Assembly: GCF_032248455.1 (NCBI RefSeq)
Contig: NZ_JAVTTP010000001.1
Coordinates: 558,001 to 622,000, forward strand
From: Pricia mediterranea
Lineage (GTDB): Bacteria; Bacteroidota; Bacteroidia; Flavobacteriales; Flavobacteriaceae
Reading direction: 5' to 3'
DNA length: 64,000 nucleotides
Positions 17,501 to 24,970 of the stretch are shown one piece after another. The notes under the pieces were generated by a model, which saw nothing but the letters and a program-made list of their open reading frames with translations, had not been told where the DNA came from and made no database searches. Numbering within the stretch: position 1 is the stretch's first letter; the number at the start of each line of letters is the position of its first letter. The translations under genes were made by a program, and so were the position numbers.

Positions 17501-18235
17501 ATGAAAAATTTTAAACACACAGATAGTATTGCTTACAGGCAGAGCGAAACTCCCGGGCAAACCCATCCAGTAGATAAGCGTTCACGAAATTCCGTGAAGC
17601 ATGTGATTTTAATGACTTTGGCCATGGTTTTCGGAGCGATGGGAATCTCCAACGCGCAATTAAGCGAAGGCGATTTTATGCTAGGTAGTGATTTAGGAAG
17701 CGGCCTGGTCACTTCCCCGGGCAGCGGCCTGTTGGGATTTAACTTCGGTCTGAACGATGGTGCGGGCTATAATATCGGACTTAGCCCCAAGGTAGGTTAT
17801 TTTATCAAGGATAACTTTCTAATCGGGGTTACAACTAATTTGGGTTTCACCAAATCGCCCGAGTCCTTGGGCGAATCGACCAAGACAACGGTTTATGGAG
17901 TACAGGCGTTGTCTAGATATTACCTTTTTCCTGGCCAAGTAGGCGTTGAAAATCTATTGAGAAAAGGTCGATTTTTTATTGAGGCCAACGGAGGTATCTC
18001 GGGGGTCAATGTGGTTGATGGACCATCGACCAACGGCTTTGCACTTGGATTCGGCCCTGGATATTCGTACTTCATCACCGATAACGTAGCTTTGGAGACC
18101 TCGTTCAAGTACAACGGACTCGCTGGGGGCGGCGATACGAGCTATCAACATAGTCTCGGTCTGAATTTGGGGATACAGATTTTCTTACCCTCCTCACAGG
18201 TCGAAAACAGAATCGATCGTGAAATCGATAACTAA
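17501..18235 (+). CDS. Outer-membrane beta-barrel protein
   Basis: A protein of 244 residues. An unusually long basic N-terminal region (about 34 residues) precedes the hydrophobic signal core (ILMTLAMVFGAMGISNAQ, ending near residue 53). The rest is alternating beta-strand sequence rich in Gly and aromatics (LGFNFGLNDGAGYNIGLSP, GYFIKDNFLIGVTTNLGF, ALGFGPGYSYFITDNVALE) ending in LGLNLGIQIFLPS, as in small 8-stranded barrels of Bacteroidota. No specific family is assigned. If translation began at the methionine within the signal core, the signal would be truncated, so the long N-terminus is kept. It has its own promoter and may be cell-envelope-stress regulated, which is not shown by sequence. 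Confidence 0.8.
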   Translation: MKNFKHTDSIAYRQSETPGQTHPVDKRSRNSVKHVILMTLAMVFGAMGISNAQLSEGDFMLGSDLGSGLVTSPGSGLLGFNFGLNDGAGYNIGLSPKVGYFIKDNFLIGVTTNLGFTKSPESLGESTKTTVYGVQALSRYYLFPGQVGVENLLRKGRFFIEANGGISGVNVVDGPSTNGFALGFGPGYSYFITDNVALETSFKYNGLAGGGDTSYQHSLGLNLGIQIFLPSSQVENRIDREIDN

Positions 18236-18360
18236 TGGAATTATCGTCCGGACATTACACTGGAAAATTTAAAAAGGAGATATCTTTAGTAGTAAGATCC
18301 CTTCCTAAATTTCCAAAAGCATAATGACTATCATTCCCAAATGATTACAGTTTTGGCTGT

Positions 18361-18368
18361 TATATTTG
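18361..18368 (+). promoter_or_regulatory. -7 element TATATTTG
   Basis: An exact TAnnTTTG match 26 bp before ATG 18395 of the PepSY-like protein gene. Confidence 0.5.
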
Positions 18369-18394
18369 ACCCAAATTAATAATTCGAAAAAAGT

Positions 18395-18841
18395 ATGAAT
18401 ATGAAAAATTTAAGTGTAGCACTAATCGCCCTGTTGGGCACCGCGGCCGTTTCGGCACAGGATCTGAATCCTGCAGACGTACCGCAAGATTTAAGGGATA
18501 CCTTTGAACAAGCCCATCCTAACGCTTCCGATGTGGAGTGGGAACGGGAAGGTGACAGCTATAAGGTTGAGTTCGAAGTCGATTATCAAGATCAAGAGGT
18601 CTGGTACTCTGCCGATGGCCAGACAAATAAAATGGAGAAGGACATCAAGGAAGACGAACTTCCCCAGGCCATCTCCTCGGCTATCTCGGACAAATACGCA
18701 GATTACAAAGTAGATTCCATAGAAATGACCGAAGAAAACGGCAAAACCACCTACGAAGTGGAGCTCGAAAAAGGATGGGACGACGAAATCAACGTGGTCT
18801 TCGACGCCGATGGGAAGGTCTTGAACGAATGGAAGGACTAA
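18395..18841 (+). CDS. Exported PepSY-like (BLIP-like) protein
   Basis: A protein of 148 residues with a Sec signal peptide (LSVALIALLGTAAVSA) and two copies of the PepSY-like unit: residues about 30-75 (PQDLRDTFEQAHPNASDVEW, KVEFEVDYQDQEVWYSADG) and 85-148 (LPQAISSAISDKYADYKVDS, KTTYEVELEKGWDDEINVVF, DADGKVL). The Asp-rich final strands DADGK and YSADG are typical. Such proteins are common, abundant periplasmic proteins in Bacteroidota with no proven role; inhibitor or chaperone-like binding has been proposed for PepSY domains. Monocistronic, with a promoter (18361) and a terminator (18878-18912). Confidence 0.9.
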   Translation: MNMKNLSVALIALLGTAAVSAQDLNPADVPQDLRDTFEQAHPNASDVEWEREGDSYKVEFEVDYQDQEVWYSADGQTNKMEKDIKEDELPQAISSAISDKYADYKVDSIEMTEENGKTTYEVELEKGWDDEINVVFDADGKVLNEWKD

Positions 18842-18877
18842 ATAGTAATTTTCATTTGATAGTTGGTTGGTTGGAAG

Positions 18878-18912
18878 GGACCGGAACATTGTTTCGGTCC
18901 TTTCTTTTTTTC
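18878..18912 (+). terminator. Terminator after the PepSY-like gene
   Basis: GGACCG (18878-18883) pairs with CGGTCC (18895-18900), extended by flanking A/T pairs, followed by a T-rich tract. Confidence 0.8.
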
Positions 18913-19077
18913 TCCAATCCCATGACAAAAATTTAAGACGCTAAAACATAAGACAAATACGTTAACGGGGTCACTCCGACCCTATGACTTGCCTCATCCC
19001 ATCGACCGTGCCCTGAAAAATTGGGTCCCATACACTTCGAACTAAACGCAAAACTGCACCCTCCGGTCCATTACTTC

Positions 19078-19587
19078 TCATTTCGAATCATAGGCGATAT
19101 CCAAAATCTCGAAAACCCGATCACCCCTAATCAATTTTAAAACCACCTTGTCCCCCACTCTTTTGTTCGTTAAAAGTTTGGCGATCGGCGAAACGAAAGC
19201 AATCTTGCCGTGGGCGATATCCGCCTCATCGACGCCCGTAATCTGATAACTATGGGTTTTTTTTGAGCCATCGATTTTCAAACTTACCGTGGCCCCGAAG
19301 CGTACCTCATCATGCGGTTGACCCTTCGGCTCTACCACTTTTGCGCTCCTGATTCTGTCGTTCAACAGCTGTAATTTCGCATTGAGGTGATTTACCGCTA
19401 TACGCCTTTCGCTCTCGTTGTCAAGGTCGATGGCTTCCCGTTCCGAAATCATACTATTTTTCTCCGATAAAAGTGCTTCCATTCCCCTTGGGGTGACATA
19501 ATTGGTCGCTCCCGCCGGTAAATCCGCCCGAGGTGGTACAATGGGTACTTCCTCTTGGTCATCCTCTTTAACAAAACCCCTACTCAT
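19078..19587 (-). CDS. GreA/GreB family transcription elongation factor
   Basis: A protein of 169 residues or slightly fewer. After a charged leader (MSRGFVKEDDQEEVPIVPP) comes the coiled-coil region (YVTPRGMEALLSEKNSM, NHLNAKLQLLNDRIRSAKVV) and the C-terminal Gre domain with VRFGATVSLKI, YQITGVDEAD, GKIAFVSPIAKLL and KRVGDKVVL. The C-domain signature SPIAK/LLNKRVGD is standard for Gre factors. These proteins stimulate RNA polymerase to cleave backtracked transcripts. The N-terminal coiled coil is short, as in the GreB-like/Rnk-like side branch, so a variant role is possible. ATG 19587 is used; an ATG at 19623 would add 12 atypical residues. Confidence 0.88.
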   Translation of the reverse strand: MSRGFVKEDDQEEVPIVPPRADLPAGATNYVTPRGMEALLSEKNSMISEREAIDLDNESERRIAVNHLNAKLQLLNDRIRSAKVVEPKGQPHDEVRFGATVSLKIDGSKKTHSYQITGVDEADIAHGKIAFVSPIAKLLTNKRVGDKVVLKLIRGDRVFEILDIAYDSK

Positions 19588-19831
19588 ATCCGAATTATTA
19601 TTAAGTTGCAAAATTGAGCGCATTGCATAATCCTACCCAAAAACCTTGGTCAGTCCATCTTGCGACTGACCTTATTCCCCCAACCCCCAAGTTATTCTGC
19701 CATCGCACGTCGGAAGCCAAGCTTTTACCCGTGAATTCCCAAGTTAAGAATATTCTCAAAAATAAGAACCGCTTTGAACCGGTTTTGCTTATATTAACAT
19801 CGAATTAGCGCCTATCATTCATCGTACCCGC

Positions 19832-20344
19832 ATGAAATATACCATTACCTTACTTGTTCTTTGTCTTGCCGTTCTCTCATGCAATGAAGAACCTGGCAAA
19901 CTCAGCTCGACCGATGCCGTAAACTGGGAAAAGCGAAAGCTTGCGGAACCCGTTTCGGACTCATTGGAAATCGGACACACTTTTCTATCGATCTATTCCT
20001 CTATCTATATGCGCAACGACCAAGAGCAGTCCGACCTGACCGCTACCGTTAGCCTGCACAACCCGAACCGGAACGAAGACATCTTTATCGATAGGGCGGT
20101 ATACTACAACACCCAAGGAGAGCCGATCCGTACCTATTTCGACCATACTATTTTTATAAGGCCCTTGGAAACGGTACAGATCGTCATCGACGGTACCGAC
20201 AAGGAGGGAGGCACCGGAGCCAACTTTATTTTCGATTGGAAGAAAAAACCAGCCAGTAACGAGCCCCTTTTCGAGGCTGTAATGATCAATACCTTTAGCT
20301 CACAGGGGCTATCCTTCCTGACCGAGGGCAAACGTATCAAGTAA
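19832..20344 (+). CDS. DUF3124 lipoprotein
   Basis: A protein of 170 residues with a lipoprotein signal (LLVLCLAVLSCNEE, lipobox Cys 17). The mature part matches DUF3124: FLSIYSSIYMRNDQEQSDLT, ATVSLHNPNRNEDIFI, AVYYNTQGEPIRTYFD, EGGTGANFIFDW and FEAVMINTFSSQGLSFLTEG. The function of DUF3124 is unknown. It is followed 116 bp later by a membrane protein with a TrkA C-terminal domain on the same strand, but a separate promoter (20420) precedes that gene. A link to potassium-related membrane function is a neighbourhood inference only. Confidence 0.88.
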   Translation: MKYTITLLVLCLAVLSCNEEPGKLSSTDAVNWEKRKLAEPVSDSLEIGHTFLSIYSSIYMRNDQEQSDLTATVSLHNPNRNEDIFIDRAVYYNTQGEPIRTYFDHTIFIRPLETVQIVIDGTDKEGGTGANFIFDWKKKPASNEPLFEAVMINTFSSQGLSFLTEGKRIK

Positions 20345-20419
20345 TCCGGATCTGACCAAATCGTGAAAGCACATACATCAAGATGTTTATTTTTCCCAGT
20401 ATTATATTCATCTCGTTTG

Positions 20420-20427
20420 TAAATTTG
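20420..20427 (+). promoter_or_regulatory. -7 element TAAATTTG
   Basis: An exact TAnnTTTG match 33 bp before ATG 20461 of the TrkA-C membrane protein gene. Confidence 0.5.
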
Positions 20428-20460
20428 CAATACCGATCCAGAAACTTAAACGTATAGCCT

Positions 20461-21240
20461 ATGGTAGCAGCAATAACCTTATTTCTGGTCGTTTCCCTAT
20501 CGGCCCTTATCACGAAAATAGCGGCAATCGCCCTTATACATACCGGGCTCTCTACCGATATCGCCCGCTTTCAGGCGCGCTCGGCCTACACCGGGGCGGG
20601 TTTCACCTCGAACGAGACCGAAAATATCATGAGCCATCCGGTGCGCCGTAAAATTATTTTCACATTGATGCTCGTGGGCAACGCGGGTATCGTAACCGTC
20701 ATGTCATCGCTTATCCTGACCTTTGTCCTGCCCGACACGCTGCTCAATCGGTTATATGGTCTGTTGATCGTAATTGTGGGTATGAGCATTCTCTGGTGGG
20801 CGATCAGAAGCAAGTGGATCGACCGCGGATTATCTAAAATTATAAATAGGATGTTAAGGCGCTATACCGATCTCGAAGTCAAGGATTTTGCCGCTGTTCT
20901 ACATTTAAAGGACGATTTTAAGATCAGTGAAAAGAAAATAGCTCCCGATGATTGGATGGCCGACCGGACGCTTATAGAGCTCAACCTTCGAGAGGAAGGT
21001 ATTACCGTGTTGGGCGTAGACCGCATTGGCCACGACTATTTCGGATCGCCTTCCGGAGAGTTCAAAATACTCCCCGATGACGTGGTAACCATCTACGGCA
21101 AGGCCGAGGGAATCAATAGTGTGTACAACCGTAAGAAAAGCTACAAGGCGGAGCACGAGCACGAAGAGCATGTTAAAATGGAAGAAACCCGCCAGCAGAT
21201 GCAAAAACAGCGACAAAAAGAAAGCAAGCCCGCGGACTGA
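20461..21240 (+). CDS. Membrane protein with TrkA C-terminal (RCK_C) domain
   Basis: A protein of 259 residues. Three hydrophobic segments (about 2-30, 60-90, 95-120) surround the segment SAYTGAGFTSNETENIMSHP, HPVRRKIIFTLMLVGNAG, which resembles the pore/loop region of Ktr/Trk-type subunits but is much shorter than a full channel. After a basic linker, residues about 150-225 form an RCK_C ligand-binding domain (LIELNLREEGITVLGVDR, ILPDDVVTIYGKAEGI). The tail is a charged His/Glu/Lys/Gln-rich helix. Likely an ion-related regulatory membrane protein; transport by itself is uncertain. Confidence 0.82.
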   Translation: MVAAITLFLVVSLSALITKIAAIALIHTGLSTDIARFQARSAYTGAGFTSNETENIMSHPVRRKIIFTLMLVGNAGIVTVMSSLILTFVLPDTLLNRLYGLLIVIVGMSILWWAIRSKWIDRGLSKIINRMLRRYTDLEVKDFAAVLHLKDDFKISEKKIAPDDWMADRTLIELNLREEGITVLGVDRIGHDYFGSPSGEFKILPDDVVTIYGKAEGINSVYNRKKSYKAEHEHEEHVKMEETRQQMQKQRQKESKPAD

Positions 21241-21370
21241 TCCGGTACCGCTGCCGTCCGATACCTTGAATGGCTCGGTGACCCCCTTAATTTGAAACGT
21301 TTGCAACAAAGGTCCTGATACCGCCTATACCTCCAACTGCCCCTCGGGGAACACTTGAATTTCCGTTACG

Positions 21371-22528
21371 ATGCCAAAACTTTCCGATTCCGTACTCTAC
21401 CTTATGAGCATTTCAGCGGGACTGGTGGTCGCTAATCTCTATTACAACCAACCGCTATTACATCAGATATCGGTCACTTTTGAGGTGAGCGAATCCGCCG
21501 TAAGCAATGTGGCACTTGCTACGCAGCTGGGGTATGCATTGGGACTGCTGTTCGTCATTCCATTGGGCGATAAGGTCTCCAACAAAAAAATCCTCCAGTT
21601 CGATTTTTTGCTCATGGTGGCCTCGCTGCTTGCCGCCGCTTTATCCCGCTCCCTTTGGCTGTTGATTTTGAGCAATTTACTTATCGGGTTTTCCTCTGCC
21701 ATCCCGCAGCTTTTCGTACCCATGGCCGCTAAGCTTGCCGATGAAAAGGATCGGGGCCGTGCCATTGGTATCGTAATGAGCGGCCTGCTGATCGGTATTT
21801 TGGGAAGCCGGGTCATCAGCGGCCTGGTCGGCGAACGGTACGGCTGGCAAATGATGTACTATGTGGCGGCAGTTTTAATGGTGCCCCTGTTAATCCTACT
21901 ACAGCTAAAATTGCCCAAGATCGTACCGGAATACAAAGGCAGCTACGGCAGCCTGCTCAAATCTATCAGGTACTATTTTAAAACGGAACCCTCGGTGCGA
22001 CTGGCGGCGCTCCGCGGGGGACTGGCATTTGCCGGCGTCAGTGCATTCTGGACCACCTTGGTGTTTCTGATGGAAGATTCCTTCGGCTATGGTAGTGATA
22101 TTACCGGGGCTTTCGGACTTTTAGGGGTGGCCGGAGCTCTGGCCGCGGCCTATGTTGGGAAACTGAGCGATAAAATGGATAAGGGCAAAATAATTCTGTA
22201 TTCGACCCTGCTACTGATCGGCTCTTGGGTAGCTTTGTTCTTTTCGGAAAATTCCATGGTAGGGTTGATCATAGGGGTCATTTTGGTGGATCTAGGGTTG
22301 CAGGCCCTGCATATCACCAATCAAAATATAATATTCTCAAAAAATCCCGAGGCCCGGAACCGGGTGAACACCATTTATATGGTAGGATTTTTTGCCGGAG
22401 GAGCGCTTGGAACAAGCCTCGGGGCCTACGCTTGGGAACACTTCAAGTGGACGGGCGTTTCAATATTAGGCTTTACGCTTTCCGCAGCCATCATCTGTGT
22501 GCACCTGATATGCAAGGAGCGTTCGTGA
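21371..22528 (+). CDS. MFS transporter
   Basis: A protein of 385 residues with 12 predicted helices in two halves. It has LVVANLYYNQPLLHQI near the start, the A-motif-like loop PLGDKVSNKKIL after helix 2, and LADEKDRGRAIGIVMSGLLI, followed by GRRL-type turns. The YNQPLL signature is typical of the MFS subgroup often called sugar/multidrug efflux in Bacteroidota, so both export and uptake are possible. It is followed 82 bp later by a cytosine-deaminase-like amidohydrolase and then a nucleoside deaminase on the same strand, suggesting transport of a nucleobase or related heterocycle. Substrate not shown by sequence. Confidence 0.88.
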   Translation: MPKLSDSVLYLMSISAGLVVANLYYNQPLLHQISVTFEVSESAVSNVALATQLGYALGLLFVIPLGDKVSNKKILQFDFLLMVASLLAAALSRSLWLLILSNLLIGFSSAIPQLFVPMAAKLADEKDRGRAIGIVMSGLLIGILGSRVISGLVGERYGWQMMYYVAAVLMVPLLILLQLKLPKIVPEYKGSYGSLLKSIRYYFKTEPSVRLAALRGGLAFAGVSAFWTTLVFLMEDSFGYGSDITGAFGLLGVAGALAAAYVGKLSDKMDKGKIILYSTLLLIGSWVALFFSENSMVGLIIGVILVDLGLQALHITNQNIIFSKNPEARNRVNTIYMVGFFAGGALGTSLGAYAWEHFKWTGVSILGFTLSAAIICVHLICKERS

Positions 22529-22609
22529 TCAAGGGGTGCATCGACAGGGCTGTATGAACAATTGGAGCAGACCGCCCATTTATTTTTTTTTGAATCTACT
22601 ATCTATATT

Positions 22610-23860
22610 ATGCACGACCTCTTTCTTAAAAATGCACGAATACACGATGATAAGGATCCCTCTGACATAGTTGTTGACAAGGGTAAAATCGTAAGCATCA
22701 GAACAGCATCGAAAACCCCGGCGGAACCGGAACAGACAGAGGCATACCGTAATATCTATGACGCCGCGGGACAATGGGTGTGTTCCGGATTCTATGAAAG
22801 CCATATTCATTTGGATAAAGCCTGTATTCTCGACCGCTGTAATCTAGAGGAAGGCACCCTGGACGAAGCGGTCGAGGAAACCGGAAAGGCGAAGTCTGAT
22901 TTTACCGTAAATGACGTATTCGACCGTGCATCCCGCGTTGTGGAAATGGCCATAAAAAAAGGCACTGTGGGACTCCGTACCTTCGTCGAGACGGACCCGA
23001 AATCCGAATTGCGTTCGTTCGAGGCCCTCAAAAAGGTCAGGGAAAAATACGCGTTTGCCATAGATATCGAAATTTGTGCTTTCGCCCAAGAAGGATTGAC
23101 AGATCAAAAAGAAACCCATGAACTGCTCGAACAGGCGTTACAAAATGGTGCCAACTTGACCGGTGGTTGTCCTTATAAGGATGAAAATCCCGAACGCCAT
23201 ATCGAAATGATATTCGATCTGGCACAGAAATTCGGAGTGCCCGCGGATTTTCATTTGGACTTTGATCTAGATCCCGAAAATTCGAGTATCCCAAAAATCA
23301 GCGAGGAAACTGTCAAGCGTCACTATCAGGGAAAAGTATCCATCGGTCATGTTACCAAACTATCGGCCATGTCGCCCGACCAACGCCACGCGATGTCAAC
23401 GCTTTTAAAAAACGCCGAGGTTGCCCTTACCGTTCTTCCCGCTACGGATATCTTCCTGAACGGTAGGGACTATGAATCTTTAATACCCCGTGGCATGGTG
23501 AACGCCGACGAACTTACCGGGATGGGCATTACCGCCACCCTGGCGAGCAATAACATTCTCAATGCATTTACTCCTTTTGGAGATGCTTCATTGCTACGTA
23601 TGGCGAATATGTACGCAAATATTGCCCAGCTTTCAAAAGACGAGGCAATCGCGCGTGTATTCGATATGATTACTATAAATGCAGCGAGATTACTTTCCAA
23701 GCGGACCGGGATAAAAATAGGTGCCCCCGCAAATTTCGTGGTATTGGAAGCAAAGAACGCCGTTGATGCAATTCGGACCGTAGCGCAGCCCCTAGCCGGT
23801 TTTAAGGGCGGTAGGCAGACTTTTTCCAATGCGCCGGCCACAATATATTTTGAAGAATAG
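22610..23860 (+). CDS. Cytosine-deaminase-like amidohydrolase
   Basis: A protein of 416 residues from the amidohydrolase superfamily. Metal ligands and motifs: ESHIHLDKACI (HxH, about residue 64), DFHLDFDLDPE (His on strand 5), SIGHVTKLSAM, and TVLPATDIFLNGRDY, with the conserved late segment TLASNNILNAFTPFGDASLL in place of the usual DN(I/V)xDxxxP. This order matches the CodA/N-isopropylammelide branch. The substrate could be cytosine, an isoguanine-like base or a triazine. ATG 22610 follows the natural beta-strand start MHDLFLKNARIHDD. The next gene is a small deaminase and the previous one an MFS carrier, supporting a heterocycle-deamination operon. Confidence 0.87.
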   Translation: MHDLFLKNARIHDDKDPSDIVVDKGKIVSIRTASKTPAEPEQTEAYRNIYDAAGQWVCSGFYESHIHLDKACILDRCNLEEGTLDEAVEETGKAKSDFTVNDVFDRASRVVEMAIKKGTVGLRTFVETDPKSELRSFEALKKVREKYAFAIDIEICAFAQEGLTDQKETHELLEQALQNGANLTGGCPYKDENPERHIEMIFDLAQKFGVPADFHLDFDLDPENSSIPKISEETVKRHYQGKVSIGHVTKLSAMSPDQRHAMSTLLKNAEVALTVLPATDIFLNGRDYESLIPRGMVNADELTGMGITATLASNNILNAFTPFGDASLLRMANMYANIAQLSKDEAIARVFDMITINAARLLSKRTGIKIGAPANFVVLEAKNAVDAIRTVAQPLAGFKGGRQTFSNAPATIYFEE

Positions 23861-23969
23861 AAACGGATACACCCTATCGTGAAACTCAAATCTTTCATAA
23901 AAAATCGCACCTCCGACCGAACAAAAAAGGCTTATCTCTATCTTGATACGATCATAGAAACGATACCAG

Positions 23970-24473
23970 ATGAAAATTAAAGATGAACTATCCCAGAACG
24001 ACATTAGGCATCTTGAACATTGCCTATCCCTTGCTGAAGAGGCCTTCAAGGCCGGCGATGCCCCGTTCGGCTCCATCCTCGTGGATGCGGATAATGAGGT
24101 TATCGCCACCGCCCGCAACCGAATCAACGAACTTACGGCGCTGGCCCATCCAGAACTAGAGCTGGCGCAGTGGGCCGCGGAAAACCTAAGTACCGCTGAA
24201 CGCAAACGCACCACCATGTACACCAGTGGCGAGCATTGCCCCATGTGTGCCGCCGCCCACGGATGGGCCGGCCTGGGCACTATTGTATATTTAAGTTCCG
24301 CAAAGCAGTTGGGCGAATGGCTGGGCAACGTGTCGATGCCGATACGGTTCGTGCCTGCAGAAGAAATCGTTCCGGACATCATCATAAAAGGGCCCGCATC
24401 GGGACCGATACTAGAAAGCATAAAAAATCTTCAACTGGAATATCATGGGGGTCGATTCCCCGATGCAACTTGA
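23970..24473 (+). CDS. Nucleoside/nucleobase deaminase, CDA-fold zinc enzyme
   Basis: A protein of 167 residues. Cytidine-deaminase fold with AFKAGDAPFGSILVDADNEV, then HPELELAQWAAENL in place of the usual HAE motif (His zinc ligand and catalytic Glu retained, Ala replaced by Pro), and SGEHCPMCAAAHGWAGLG, with two Cys zinc ligands. The HPELELA form belongs to a subgroup of guanine/cytosine-deaminase-like proteins. Its end is 14 bp from the convergent thioredoxin gene. With the upstream amidohydrolase and MFS gene it makes a plausible three-gene catabolic or salvage operon. Confidence 0.9.
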   Translation: MKIKDELSQNDIRHLEHCLSLAEEAFKAGDAPFGSILVDADNEVIATARNRINELTALAHPELELAQWAAENLSTAERKRTTMYTSGEHCPMCAAAHGWAGLGTIVYLSSAKQLGEWLGNVSMPIRFVPAEEIVPDIIIKGPASGPILESIKNLQLEYHGGRFPDAT

Positions 24474-24487
24474 ACATTTTATTCGGC

Positions 24488-24967
24488 TCACTGTAGCAAT
24501 ATATCCGAGAGCTGCTCGACGTTCAGGTATTGAAAATACCGCCCAGTGGGATCGAAGTTCTTATCCATAAAGACTAACGCCGGTACTGAAAAGGGTTTAT
24601 TTTTCTGGCGGCCCATCAACATGGGGATTTGATGGACAGGATTTCTCCTGTTCATTCTTTCGTTGACGAATTTCTGATTTCCAAAGACAATCGTATCCCG
24701 GCTCTCCACGTCCATTTTAACCGCGTAATATTCTTTGTTCAACCGGTGTATGATTTTTGGATCGGTAAACACTTCCTTTTGCATCCGAATACAAGGACCG
24801 CACCAATCGGCATAGAAATCGATAAATACCTTTTTAGGATGCACTCTTAGGGAATCCTCCAATTGTTCGAAGTCGAGCCAGCGCACCGTTTCCTCTTTTT
24901 GGGAATAGACGATACCGCCCAACAATAGACTCAAAATTAAAAATATACGTGTTAGAAAAATATTCAT
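24488..24967 (-). CDS. Exported thioredoxin-like protein
   Basis: A protein of 159 residues with a signal peptide (IFLTRIFLILSLLLGGIVYS) and a thioredoxin fold carrying the active site FYADWCGPCIRM (WCGPC). A lengthened region follows with FGNQKFVNERMNRRNPVHQI and the cis-Pro loop FSVPALVFMD. The insertion relative to ordinary thioredoxin is shared by the TlpA-like/DUF255-like periplasmic proteins of Bacteroidota. It begins 3 nt after the stop of the TonB receptor gene, so the two are co-transcribed; the receptor plug contains a CQTC pair that could be its redox substrate (inference). Confidence 0.9.
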   Translation of the reverse strand: MNIFLTRIFLILSLLLGGIVYSQKEETVRWLDFEQLEDSLRVHPKKVFIDFYADWCGPCIRMQKEVFTDPKIIHRLNKEYYAVKMDVESRDTIVFGNQKFVNERMNRRNPVHQIPMLMGRQKNKPFSVPALVFMDKNFDPTGRYFQYLNVEQLSDILLQ

Positions 24968-24970
24968 AGT

